From assembly GCA_041394245.1 (NCBI GenBank), contig JAWKIR010000003.1, positions 496,001-560,000 on the forward strand: DNA of 64,000 nucleotides. Reading direction: 5' to 3'. The first letter of the stretch is position 1. Each line of letters opens with the position of its first letter. Source of the stretch: Acidimicrobiales bacterium. GTDB lineage: Bacteria; Actinomycetota; Acidimicrobiia; Acidimicrobiales; Aldehydirespiratoraceae. The notes beneath the pieces were generated by a model. It ran no database searches. It was not told the DNA's origin and saw nothing but the letters and a program-made list of their open reading frames with translations. Shown in pieces: positions 1-7,494 of the stretch. Both the position numbers and the translations under genes were made by a program.

Positions 1-1
1 C

Positions 2-211
2 GTCACACGGGACCCCAACCCCCACCTGTCGTTCGGCCACGGGACGCACTTCTGTCTCGGCGCCAACCTTGCCCGCATCGAGCTCCGGCTCCTCTTCGAG
101 ACGCTCACACAACGGGTCACGAACCTCCGCGTGATCAGCGAACCCGATGTCGAGCCGAACATCTTCGCCCGCGCCGTGCGCTCGTTCGACCTCAGCTGGG
201 ATCTGCGCTAG
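2..211 (+). CDS. Cytochrome P450, C-terminal fragment
   Basis: This is the last 69 codons of a gene that starts outside the window. The reading frame contains the heme-binding signature FGHGTHFCLGANLAR (FxxGxxxCxG), whose cysteine is the thiolate ligand of the heme iron, followed by the usual helix-L tail. P450s of this type are soluble monooxygenases that need redox partners, and the substrate cannot be judged from this fragment. The stop codon lies 20 bases inside the 3' end of the convergent regulator gene. The family call is secure; the subfamily is not determinable. Confidence 0.9.
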   Translation, partial: VTRDPNPHLSFGHGTHFCLGANLARIELRLLFETLTQRVTNLRVISEPDVEPNIFARAVRSFDLSWDLR

Positions 212-1034
212 GTCCTCGGTCGGCGGAGGACCGCAACCGGACCCGTCCGAAGCGTTCGGCGGTCGGTGTGTCCGCCGACGGTGTGTAGATGACGGCGCTC
301 CAGCCCGGATGATCGGGGAGGAACAGGCGGTGGTGGTCGAAGATCAGTACTCCTTCGGTCGGATGCACGAAGCGCCGGGTCTGGGGCGAGAACACGGCAA
401 CGTCGTGCCCCGCCCACGCGGCGGCGAACTCGGGATGGGTGCCCCGAAGATCCTCGGCGAGTGCGGCGGCCTCGTCGCTGGGGTACTGCCCGAGGTGCAA
501 ACGGAACTGGCGCACCAGCCGCTCGACCTCGTCGGCCCAGTCGGTCATGAACGAACGGAGATCCGGCGTCTCCAGCGTGAGCCGAAGCAGGTTCGGATCG
601 GTCGCCCGATGCAGGACGGGGAACAGCGCGGCTTCCGCGTCGTTCCAGCACACCAGGTTCCATGCATGGTCGAGCACGTAGGCCGGGTTCGGGTCGAGGC
701 CGTCGACGAGGGCGCGCTGGGCGGGATCGGCCGCTTGCCCGGCGACCGTCGGCGCGGGCGGGTGCACATCGGCGAGCCCGAAGAGATGCTCGCGTTCCGG
801 GCGGGACAACCGCAGCGCCGTCGCCAGGCCGTCGAGCACTTCGGCCGAAACACGGTTGGCGCCACCCTGTTCGAGTCGCGTGAGCCACGACACCCCGATG
901 TTGGCGAGCACCGCCACCTCTTCGCGTCGCAGACCGGTCGCCCGCCGCCCGCTGGACGCGGGCAGCCCGACGTCGGCGGGCCGCAACCGCTCCCGGCGGG
1001 TTCGCAGGAACTCCCCCAACTCATCGCGCTGCAC
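192..1034 (-). CDS. XRE-type HTH regulator with MmyB-like ligand-binding domain
   Basis: A 280-residue DNA-binding regulator. The N-terminal ~75 residues form a Cro/C1-type helix-turn-helix with the segment RREEVAVLANIGVSWLTRLE. The rest matches the MmyB-like sensor domain common in actinobacteria (AWNLVCWNDAEAALF, then a C-terminal DHHRLFLPD segment), which is thought to bind small or fatty-acid-like ligands. The GTG start at 1034 was chosen because GGAGG lies seven bases upstream. The gene diverges from the aminotransferase at 1125 across a gap of about 90 bases that holds palindromes, so control of that neighbour and of itself is a reasonable inference. Confidence 0.85.
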   Translation of the reverse strand: MQRDELGEFLRTRRERLRPADVGLPASSGRRATGLRREEVAVLANIGVSWLTRLEQGGANRVSAEVLDGLATALRLSRPEREHLFGLADVHPPAPTVAGQAADPAQRALVDGLDPNPAYVLDHAWNLVCWNDAEAALFPVLHRATDPNLLRLTLETPDLRSFMTDWADEVERLVRQFRLHLGQYPSDEAAALAEDLRGTHPEFAAAWAGHDVAVFSPQTRRFVHPTEGVLIFDHHRLFLPDHPGWSAVIYTPSADTPTAERFGRVRLRSSADRGPSADPS

Positions 1035-1057
1035 GTCGTGTCCTCCGGGCGTGAACC

Positions 1058-1076
1058 TACCACTGGTGGTACCACC
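1058..1076. promoter_or_regulatory. Overlapping palindromes in the divergent promoter region (candidate operator)
   Basis: Two overlapping inverted repeats lie between the regulator start (1034) and the aminotransferase start (1125): TACCAC-TG-GTGGTA at 1058-1071 and the perfect 12-mer GGTGGTACCACC at 1065-1076. The position and symmetry suit a dimeric HTH regulator, most simply the adjacent XRE/MmyB protein. Binding itself is inferred. Confidence 0.5.
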
Positions 1077-1124
1077 ATCGGCAGGGGCTTCCGGATCGGC
1101 ACGACCGAGGCGCACGCTGCCCGA

Positions 1125-2288
1125 ATGCCTGCCCATCTGCTGAACACCCGCGCTCGTGCGGCGACGACGTCGGCGATCCGCGACCTGCTCGAACACGCCC
1201 AGCAACCGGGCATGATCAGCCTGGCCGGGGGCCTTCCCGACCCCGACCGGTTCCCGACCGCCGCCCTCGCCGACATCGCGGCCGAGGTGTTGCGTCACGA
1301 CGGACGGCGCACCCTGCAATACGGTCTCACCGCCGGCGAACGCGACCTTCGCGCCCACATCGTCGCGACGACACCGTGCGCGACCGACATCGACGCGGTC
1401 GTCGTGACGACGGGGTCGCAACAGGGTCTCGAATTGCTCGCCGGCGTGTTGGTCGACCCCGGGGACACGGTGGTGGTCGCCGATCCGGAGTATCTCGGCG
1501 CGGCGCAGTCGTTCCGGCGCGCCGGTGCCCGCCTGGCTCCCGTTCCCGTGGACGACCACGGCCTCGACATCGACGAGCTGGACGCGGCGCTGCGCGGCGG
1601 CCTGCGCCCCAAGTTCGCGTATCTGGTCCCCCACTTCCACAACCCGTCCGGGGGCACGCTCTCGGCGAGTCGGCGCCACCGCCTGCTCGAACTGGCGGAG
1701 CGCTACGGGTTCCTGGTCGTCCTCGACGATCCGTATCGCGAACTCTTCGTCGACACTCCCCCCGACGACATCGCCGCACCCCACCCGATGGTGGTGCACC
1801 TGCGCAGCAGCTCCAAGGTCCTCGCGCCGGGCCTACGGGTCGGGTGGACGATCGGGCCGACCTGGCTCACCCGGGCGATCGAGCGGGCAAAGCAGTCGGC
1901 CGACCTTCACACCAGCACCGTCTCGCAGGCGATCGTCCTGCGGGCCCTCGGTGCCGACTGGTACCCGCAGCATCTCGACACGCTGCGGGTCGCGACCCGC
2001 GCCAAACGCGATGCCCTGTGCGCTGCGCTCGAACGCGAGCTCGGGGACCGCATCGAGTTCCGCCGACCCGGCGGTGGCATGTTCGTGTGGGCGTCGCTCG
2101 CGATCGGGGTGACCACCGACGAGCTGCTCCCCCGGGCCCTCGACCAGGGCGTCGCGTTCGTCCCCGGCTCCGCCTTCGCCGTGGACCGCGACCTGTCGCA
2201 GCATCTTCGTCTCAGCTGGGCGACGGGCTCACCGGCAGAGCTGGCCGAAGCGGTGACCAGGCTCGCCCGGGCAATCGACAGGACCTAG
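1125..2288 (+). CDS. PLP-dependent aminotransferase, class I/II fold (2-aminoadipate/MocR-like)
   Basis: A 387-residue fold-type-I aminotransferase. Visible signatures are the N-terminal ISLAGGLPDPDRFP, the cofactor-stacking YLVPHFHNPSG, DDPYRE around residues 201-206, the Schiff-base lysine K231 in SSSKVLAPGLRVGW, and a C-terminal arginine in HLRLSW for the substrate carboxylate. It resembles the catalytic half of MocR proteins and 2-aminoadipate transaminases but has no fused GntR domain; control may come from the divergent MmyB-type regulator. The ATG at 1125 precedes the first conserved segment by about 30 residues. A longer in-frame reading upstream runs antisense through the regulator and was ignored. 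The substrate is unknown. Confidence 0.85.
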   Translation: MPAHLLNTRARAATTSAIRDLLEHAQQPGMISLAGGLPDPDRFPTAALADIAAEVLRHDGRRTLQYGLTAGERDLRAHIVATTPCATDIDAVVVTTGSQQGLELLAGVLVDPGDTVVVADPEYLGAAQSFRRAGARLAPVPVDDHGLDIDELDAALRGGLRPKFAYLVPHFHNPSGGTLSASRRHRLLELAERYGFLVVLDDPYRELFVDTPPDDIAAPHPMVVHLRSSSKVLAPGLRVGWTIGPTWLTRAIERAKQSADLHTSTVSQAIVLRALGADWYPQHLDTLRVATRAKRDALCAALERELGDRIEFRRPGGGMFVWASLAIGVTTDELLPRALDQGVAFVPGSAFAVDRDLSQHLRLSWATGSPAELAEAVTRLARAIDRT

Positions 2289-2307
2289 TGTCGACGCCAT
2301 CGTGACG

Positions 2308-2673
2308 ATGATCGACGAACTCGAACCGGGCGTGGCCGCAGCCTTTGCCCATCTGCTCGACGGCGTCTGGGACGGCCGGGTCGATCCCGGGCTCCTCGAG
2401 CGCTGTCGGACCCGCGTCTGTGCACTCGTCGGCGCGCCACCCGACGCCGGCCGCCACCCGACGTCGCCCGCACCCGCACCCGACAGCGACGTCGTCACCG
2501 CCTGTCTCGCCTTCGCAGAGATGTGGGTGATCGATCCGCACGCGGTCACCGACGAGCTGGCCGCGGCGGTCCGCTCCCACCTGAACGACGCCGAGGCCGC
2601 CGCCTTCACGATCGCGCTCGCCACCATCGAAGCCCAGGCGCGTGCCGCCGTCGTGTGGGAGGCGCTCCCGTGA
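2308..2673 (+). CDS. Carboxymuconolactone-decarboxylase/AhpD-like protein, non-CxxC partner
   Basis: A small, mostly helical protein of 121 residues. Its C-terminal half (LNDAEAAAFTIALATIEAQAR) resembles the helical core of the carboxymuconolactone decarboxylase/AhpD superfamily and has a counterpart in the next gene. It lacks the redox CxxC expected at the catalytic helix; there are only isolated cysteines at CRTRVC. The stop overlaps the GTG start of the next gene (GTGA), so the two are probably translated in a coupled way and may form a hetero-oligomer. A GTG two codons upstream (2302) is an alternative start. The family assignment is from pattern memory and is moderately sure. Confidence 0.6.
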   Translation: MIDELEPGVAAAFAHLLDGVWDGRVDPGLLERCRTRVCALVGAPPDAGRHPTSPAPAPDSDVVTACLAFAEMWVIDPHAVTDELAAAVRSHLNDAEAAAFTIALATIEAQARAAVVWEALP

Positions 2674-3137
2674 GATTCCCGCCCCCGCCCGACTCGATGA
2701 ACTTCTTCGAACACGACGACGAACTCAACGCCCGGTTCGACGCCTTCTACGCCGAGCTGTGGCAGCACGGCATCGTCGACGAGGCGACGAAGGAGGTGGG
2801 GCGCCTCCGCAACGCCCGCATCACCGACTGCGGCATTTGACGCAACCTCCGCTTCGCAGGTGCGCAGCAGCAGGGACTGACCGAAGAAGCCGTCGCGATG
2901 ATCGACGGCGACGTCGCCCGGTCCGACCTCACCCCGAGATGGAAAGCCACGGTCGACTGGGCCGACACGGTGATCGGCGCACGGTCGCCGGGTCCCGCAC
3001 CCGACGAACTGACCCGGGCGGAGCTGGCCGAGCTGACCCTCACCATCGCGGTCGCCCAGGGATTCTCGAAGGCAGCGATCGCGTGGGGGCCCGCACCGGA
3101 ACTCCCCACGATGGTCATCCCCACGCCCGGATCCTGA
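2670..3137 (+). CDS. Probable selenocysteine-containing AhpD/carboxymuconolactone-decarboxylase-like protein
   Basis: The reading frame runs 155 codons if the internal TGA at 2838-2840 is read as selenocysteine (residue 57). The context is ITDCGI-U-RNLRF, giving a C54-x-x-U57 motif where AhpD-like proteins carry the redox CxxC on their catalytic helix. Protein-like sequence continues in the same frame for 99 codons after the TGA, including ELTRAELAELTLTIAVAQGF, which parallels the upstream partner. The GTG start at 2670 overlaps the upstream stop (GTGA) and has GGGAGG seven bases before it. A hairpin resembling a bacterial SECIS follows the TGA. Such proteins typically act as thiol peroxidase or reductase-like enzymes. 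The alternative is a nonsense-mutated pseudogene; the conserved frame and hairpin argue against it. Confidence 0.75.
2838..2874 (+). promoter_or_regulatory. Candidate bacterial SECIS element following the in-frame TGA
   Basis: Seventeen bases after the TGA an AGGT apical loop (2858-2861) is closed by CGC/GCG (2855-2857 with 2862-2864). An unpaired T2854 faces C2865, and T-C-G pairs continue below (2851-2853 with 2866-2868). From memory, the E. coli fdhF SECIS has the same distance, an AGGUCU loop and a bulged U just below the upper stem. The lower stem is imperfect. The structure was folded by eye. Confidence 0.65.
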
Positions 3138-3191
3138 TCCGGGGACGGCACCGTGCTTGTGCCGTCGCGGCCGCGCTGACACCATGAGCCG

Positions 3192-3980
3192 ATGGTCAAG
3201 CCGCCTCATCCGTTCCTTGCGCTGATGGAGGTACGCGCCGCACCCGAATTCGGGGCCTTCGCGGCCACTGCTCCGGCCATGGCCGCACTGTTGCCGCGGG
3301 CCCGCCACGGCCGCCACGTGCTCGTCCTCCCGGGGTTCATGGCCGGCGATGCCAGCACCAAGCCCCTGCGTTTGCTCCTCGGCACGCTCGGCTACGAAAC
3401 CCAGGGCTGGGGTCTCGGCACCAACCTCGGACCGACCGCGGGGATCATCGACGGCCTGATCGACCTCATCGAACGACTCGACCGGGACCGGGGTCCGATC
3501 GACATCATCGGCTGGTCGCTCGGCGGCCTGTTCGCCAGGGAGATGGCCAGGCTCGCACCCCACACGACCCGACAGGTGATCACCCTCGGCAGCCCCTTCC
3601 AGACCACCGGACCCGAACAGTCCAACGCCCGGGTCGCGTTCGCGGCGCTTCGCTCACGCCACCACGACGACCATCGCGTCCCCCGCGTGCCGAGCTGGGC
3701 CCGTGAACCGCTCATGGTCCCCACGACGTCGATCTACACGCGCACCGACGGGGTCGTGAGCTGGCATCAGTGCCTCAACCGCGACCTGCCACAGATGGAG
3801 AATGTCGAGGTCTACGGCAGCCACTGCGGTCTCGGCCACAATCCGGCGGCCGTGTACGTGATCGCCAATCGCCTGGCCCAGCGGGACGGAGACTGGAAGC
3901 CGTTCCGGCCGCCACGCGCCCTTCGGGGGTTCTACCCGGCCGGCGATGTGCTCGACACCGATCGGGTCAGCGCCGCCTGA
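3192..3980 (+). CDS. Alpha/beta-hydrolase, esterase/lipase-like
   Basis: A 262-residue alpha/beta-hydrolase. The oxyanion region is LVLPGFMAGD (about residues 44-53), the nucleophile elbow is GWSLGG with S109, the likely acid is D186 in YTRTDGVVSW, and the histidine is H211 or H216 in GSHCGLGHNP. This order and spacing fit carboxylesterases and lipase-like enzymes. No signal peptide is apparent, so it is probably cytoplasmic. The substrate is unknown. Its last 49 bases overlap the 3' end of the convergent small gene. It follows the selenoprotein operon on the same strand by 54 bases and may be cotranscribed. Confidence 0.85.
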   Translation: MVKPPHPFLALMEVRAAPEFGAFAATAPAMAALLPRARHGRHVLVLPGFMAGDASTKPLRLLLGTLGYETQGWGLGTNLGPTAGIIDGLIDLIERLDRDRGPIDIIGWSLGGLFAREMARLAPHTTRQVITLGSPFQTTGPEQSNARVAFAALRSRHHDDHRVPRVPSWAREPLMVPTTSIYTRTDGVVSWHQCLNRDLPQMENVEVYGSHCGLGHNPAAVYVIANRLAQRDGDWKPFRPPRALRGFYPAGDVLDTDRVSAA

Positions 3981-4357
3981 TCCGGCGAGCTCGCGGTCGC
4001 CCGCACCAGTTCCTCCTCCGCCACGTCGGCCTGGCGCCCATAGGACCATGCGAGCGAATCGAGGCGGCGAGCCTCGAGTTCGAGCGCCATAGTCGTGTCG
4101 CGCAACGCTCCCGCACTGCGCTGCAACCAGCCGCCGACATGGAAGACCAGCTCGGCGCGACTGCGGGACGCCGCGACCGACGACCACACGTCGTCGGTGT
4201 GGCGGGCACGACTCTCGTCGTCGCGTCGGATCATGACCTCACGTCGCCGGTCGAGATCGAGGGCCAGCCGACGAGCAGCCGCCGCACCCCGATGCGCGTC
4301 GAGCGCCGACGCTCGGAACCGGTCGAGGTCGGCGGCGACGGCAGCGACGTCGGACAT
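3932..4357 (-). CDS. Hypothetical helical protein
   Basis: A 141-residue protein with no recognised domain. It is rich in Ala, Arg and acidic residues and should be almost wholly helical, with heptad-like spacing in DLDRFRASALDAHRGAAAARRLALDLDR-type stretches, suggesting a small coiled-coil bundle. The ATG at 4357 is preceded by GAAGGAG at good spacing, which supports real translation. The stop lies within the convergent hydrolase gene. It might be a secretion-substrate-like or WXG100-like helical hairpin, but it has no WxG motif and no export genes nearby, so no function is proposed. Confidence 0.6.
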   Translation of the reverse strand: MSDVAAVAADLDRFRASALDAHRGAAAARRLALDLDRRREVMIRRDDESRARHTDDVWSSVAASRSRAELVFHVGGWLQRSAGALRDTTMALELEARRLDSLAWSYGRQADVAEEELVRATASSPDQAALTRSVSSTSPAG

Positions 4358-4484
4358 GTGGACTCCTTCGTTCTGGTAGGGAGATCATATGAAAAGCATC
4401 CAAAGATCACAAGCGGGTGTTGCCGGATGGGCGTTCGCACTCGGGGACCTGACAGCGCAGCGCGACCGCGGGACAATCAACCGC

Positions 4485-5645
4485 ATGGATCCGATCAGTG
4501 CATGGCAGGACTTCTGTCGCCGCCTTTCCGATGCGGGCACTGCCGTCTTGACCGATCCGATGGTCACGAGTGACCGCGACCGCGCCGAAGGCCTGCGCGC
4601 GCTCACCCGTCAGACCACCTTCGCCCTCCAGCACGCGATGGAGTTCCGCGATCCCGACTTTCCGGCGTTCCACCGGTTCGACGACGACGTCACAAAGTGG
4701 GGCGGGCCCAACGCCGACAACAACTATCTGCGGTGCGCCATCGATCCGACCGGCACGTATCGACTCACCGCCGACGTCACCGGATGCCGCGAGGCGATCC
4801 TCTCGCTCGGCGAGGGCGACATGCAGCTCGGTCGCTCCGGCGTGTTCAGCGAGACCTCGCTGCGCGACCTCCGCATCGATGACCACCAGCTCGACGTCGT
4901 CATCTCGCCCGACGAACATCCGGGCAACTGGATGGCGACCGACCCCGCCGTGCGCCAGCTGTCGGTGCGGGTGTACGTCGTCGACTGGACCAACGACGCC
5001 ATCCCCGACTTCCACATCGAGCGCCTCGACAGCGCTGCATCACGGCCGGCGGAGCTCACCGTCGAGCGGGCGGCCGAAGGCCTCGACGAGGCCGCCCATT
5101 GGATCGAGACCTCGATGCCGTTCTGGCTGCGCTACATCGAGACCGCCCGACCCGAAGGCATGGACAACGTCCTCTTCTCGCCCGGAGGAGCAAAGGGTGG
5201 CGCCGTCAACATCGTCTACGGCGCCGGCTACTGGAACCTGACCGACGACGACGCCTGGCTGATCACCTTCGACCAGCCCGACGCCTTCCACTGGTCGATC
5301 CAGACCCACACCTGGCCGTGGTTCGAGTCGGGGGACCTGGCCCATGCCCAGACGAGCCTCAACGACCAACAGTGCCATGTCGATGCCGACGGCAGGGTCC
5401 GGGTGGTCGTCAGCCACCGGGATCCCGGCGTACCCAACTGGATCGACACCGAGGGTCGGCCCCTCGGCATGATCGCGTACCGCTGGATCTGGGCGACAAC
5501 CACCCCCACACCGCACGGCGAGGTCATCGCGTTCGATGCCGTCGCCGACGCGATGCCCGACGATCACCCCCATGTCGACGAAGCCGCCCGCGCCGCCGCA
5601 TTGGCCGACCGAAGAAGGGCTGTGCATCGCCGATTCCGGCGATGA
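4485..5645 (+). CDS. DUF1214-like protein
   Basis: A 386-residue soluble protein. It carries segments such as GGPNADNNYLRCAIDP (about residues 70-85) and, late in the protein, AYGAGYWNL-like and WSIQTHTWPWFES stretches that I associate with DUF1214 proteins of actinobacteria, often found with lipid or steroid catabolism genes. No catalytic residues can be named. The ATG at 4485 was chosen over in-frame upstream codons because the conserved part starts soon after it. The stop overlaps the next start (ATGA), so it heads a coupled four-gene run with the acyltransferase, DUF1295 and phosphatase genes. The family call is moderately sure; the biochemical role is unknown. Confidence 0.65.
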   Translation: MDPISAWQDFCRRLSDAGTAVLTDPMVTSDRDRAEGLRALTRQTTFALQHAMEFRDPDFPAFHRFDDDVTKWGGPNADNNYLRCAIDPTGTYRLTADVTGCREAILSLGEGDMQLGRSGVFSETSLRDLRIDDHQLDVVISPDEHPGNWMATDPAVRQLSVRVYVVDWTNDAIPDFHIERLDSAASRPAELTVERAAEGLDEAAHWIETSMPFWLRYIETARPEGMDNVLFSPGGAKGGAVNIVYGAGYWNLTDDDAWLITFDQPDAFHWSIQTHTWPWFESGDLAHAQTSLNDQQCHVDADGRVRVVVSHRDPGVPNWIDTEGRPLGMIAYRWIWATTTPTPHGEVIAFDAVADAMPDDHPHVDEAARAAALADRRRAVHRRFRR

Positions 5646-6700
5646 ACCCACCGATGACGACACTCCCGCGGCCGGCGGTCCGACGCCCGATCAGCATCAC
5701 GACGGTCAGCGTCGTCTTCTTCGTGCTGGTGGCCCTCACGCCGGTCGTCCTCCCGATCACAGTGGTCGCCGACCTCGTCACCAGGGCGCCGATGCGACGC
5801 ACGCGGGTCTGGCTGCTCTATCTCTCGATCCTCTTCAACGAGGGGCTGGGCACGTGGAGCGCCATCGCGATGACGGCGTTTCACCTCGGCCGACTCGACC
5901 GCCCCCTGGCGCAGGAACGATTCCATCGCCTGATGATGTGGTGGGGCGAGCGACACATCACGTCGCTGCGTCGCTTCGCCGGGCTGCGATGGGTGGTGGA
6001 AACCCCCGACGAGGTCGTCCGGGCCGATGCGATCGTTCTCAGCCGCCACTCGAGTCACGCCGACTCCGTGCTCCCGCTCCTCCTCTTCGGCACCGGAGGC
6101 GGTCATCACCTGCGCTACACGCTCAAGGACGACCTCCAGTGGGCGCCGGCGATGGACATCGTGGGCAACCGGATGCCCCACGTCTTCGTCGATCGCTCGC
6201 CGGACGCCGATTCGCCGCTCACCGATCGCATCCGCGAGCTGGCCCGGGGAGTCGACGACGACACGGTCGCCGTGATCTTCCCGGAGGGGACCTTCTACAC
6301 TCCGGCGCGACTCGATCGAGCGGCGACGCGCATCGCGGAGACCCGGCCCGACCTCGAGGCCACCGTGCGCTCGCTCCAACACCTCCTCCCGCCACGCCCG
6401 GCCGGCACCCTGGCCCTGATGGAAGGGGCTCCCGGCGCCGACCTGGTCCTCGTCGCCCATGAAGGCATGGAGGACTTCGGCGACCTCGCCGCGATCCGGG
6501 CGAACATCCCGCTGACCCACCCCGTCAGAGTCCGTCTGTGGCGCATCGCCCGCGCCGACGTCCCCGACGACGAGGATGACTTCGTCACCTGGCTGATGGA
6601 TCGATGGATCGACATGGATCGGTGGATCCAGCAACGGGTCGTCGAACGTAGAACGGGCAGCACCTCATCGCTGCCCCCCGGACAGGAGTTCCGACCATGA
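5642..6700 (+). CDS. Membrane-associated acyltransferase (PlsC-like)
   Basis: A 352-residue protein with an N-terminal hydrophobic segment (about residues 18-45, TVSVVFFVLVALTPVVLPI). It has the acyltransferase motifs HSSHAD (HX4D block I) and FPEGT (block III), so it probably transfers an acyl group from acyl-CoA or acyl-ACP to a glycerophosphate-type or other lipid acceptor at the inner membrane face. It starts with ATGA overlap on the preceding gene and ends with ATGA overlap into the DUF1295 gene, which implies one transcript and coupled translation. The acceptor is unknown; it is larger than a standard PlsC. Confidence 0.8.
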   Translation: MNPPMTTLPRPAVRRPISITTVSVVFFVLVALTPVVLPITVVADLVTRAPMRRTRVWLLYLSILFNEGLGTWSAIAMTAFHLGRLDRPLAQERFHRLMMWWGERHITSLRRFAGLRWVVETPDEVVRADAIVLSRHSSHADSVLPLLLFGTGGGHHLRYTLKDDLQWAPAMDIVGNRMPHVFVDRSPDADSPLTDRIRELARGVDDDTVAVIFPEGTFYTPARLDRAATRIAETRPDLEATVRSLQHLLPPRPAGTLALMEGAPGADLVLVAHEGMEDFGDLAAIRANIPLTHPVRVRLWRIARADVPDDEDDFVTWLMDRWIDMDRWIQQRVVERRTGSTSSLPPGQEFRP

Positions 6701-7494
6701 GTGGACACCTCGACGTCATGGTCGGCGTCGCCATCGCCATCGCCATCGTGATGGTCACGACATGGATCGTGAGCCTGCCGCTGCGCAACGCCAGCATCGT
6801 CGACATCGTGTGGGGCGCCGGGTTCGTGATGGTGGCGTGGGTCGCCCGAGTCATCGGCGACGGCAACGTCGACCGGAGCAACCTGCTCACCGCCATGGTG
6901 ACCATCTGGGGTGGACGGCTCACGCTGTATCTCTGGTGGCGAAACCACGGCAAGGGCGAGGACTTCCGCTACCAGTCGATGCGCCGACGCCAGGGCGAGC
7001 GCTTCGCGGTCCGGTCGCTGGTGACGGTGTTCGGCCTGCAGGGCGTCATCATGTTCATCGTGTCGCTCCCGGTGCAGCTCGCCGCCACGCCGGCGAGTCC
7101 CGGCATCGGTTGGCTCGCAGTCGTCGGTGTCGCGCTGTGGGGGGTCGGGCTCTTCTTCGAGACCGTCGGAGACGCCCAGTTGGCCCGGTTCAAGGCCGAT
7201 CCCGCGAATGCCGGCACCGTCATGGACCGGGGTCTGTGGCGCTACACCCGGCATCCGAACTACTTCGGCGACTTCTGCGTCTGGTGGGGCATCTTCCTGG
7301 TCGCCGCCGAGACGTCCGACGCCCGATTCGGCATCATCGGCCCCGCCGTCATGAGCTTCATGCTGCTCAAGGTCTCCGGCGTCGCCATGCTCGAACGGGG
7401 CTTGATGAAGCGCCGAGAGGGCTACGCCGACTATGTGGCCCGCACCGCGACCTTCTTCCCTCGCCCCCCGAGGAGGCTGACCACCGATGTCTGA
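6697..7494 (+). CDS. DUF1295 / steroid-5-alpha-reductase-like membrane protein
   Basis: A 265-residue integral membrane protein with about six hydrophobic helices. The C-terminal part contains GLWRYTRHPNYFGDFCVWWG, the signature of the DUF1295/isoprenylcysteine-methyltransferase/steroid-reductase superfamily, in which the RHPNY segment contacts the nicotinamide or methyl donor. Members are predicted NADPH-dependent reductases acting on lipid or steroid-like substrates. It overlaps the genes on both sides (ATGA with the acyltransferase, eight bases with the phosphatase). With the acyltransferase it suggests a lipid-modifying operon, but the substrate is not known. Confidence 0.85.
   Translation: MSGHLDVMVGVAIAIAIVMVTTWIVSLPLRNASIVDIVWGAGFVMVAWVARVIGDGNVDRSNLLTAMVTIWGGRLTLYLWWRNHGKGEDFRYQSMRRRQGERFAVRSLVTVFGLQGVIMFIVSLPVQLAATPASPGIGWLAVVGVALWGVGLFFETVGDAQLARFKADPANAGTVMDRGLWRYTRHPNYFGDFCVWWGIFLVAAETSDARFGIIGPAVMSFMLLKVSGVAMLERGLMKRREGYADYVARTATFFPRPPRRLTTDV

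Noticed and set aside
147..1124. In-frame upstream extension of the aminotransferase and a very long reading antisense to the regulator
   Set aside because: It lies antisense to the well-supported HTH regulator gene and reads as arginine/proline-rich noise; conserved aminotransferase sequence begins only after 1125.
2838..2840. Reading the TGA as an ordinary stop with a separate second gene from 2898
   Set aside because: The second piece has no ribosome-binding site, is in exactly the same frame, and the TGA sits on the catalytic CxxC position with a SECIS-like hairpin after it.
2229..3563. Long open frame on the minus strand (444 codons)
   Set aside because: It is antisense to the two CMD-like genes and the hydrolase, has no family pattern and no ribosome-binding site; GC-rich DNA commonly gives such frames.
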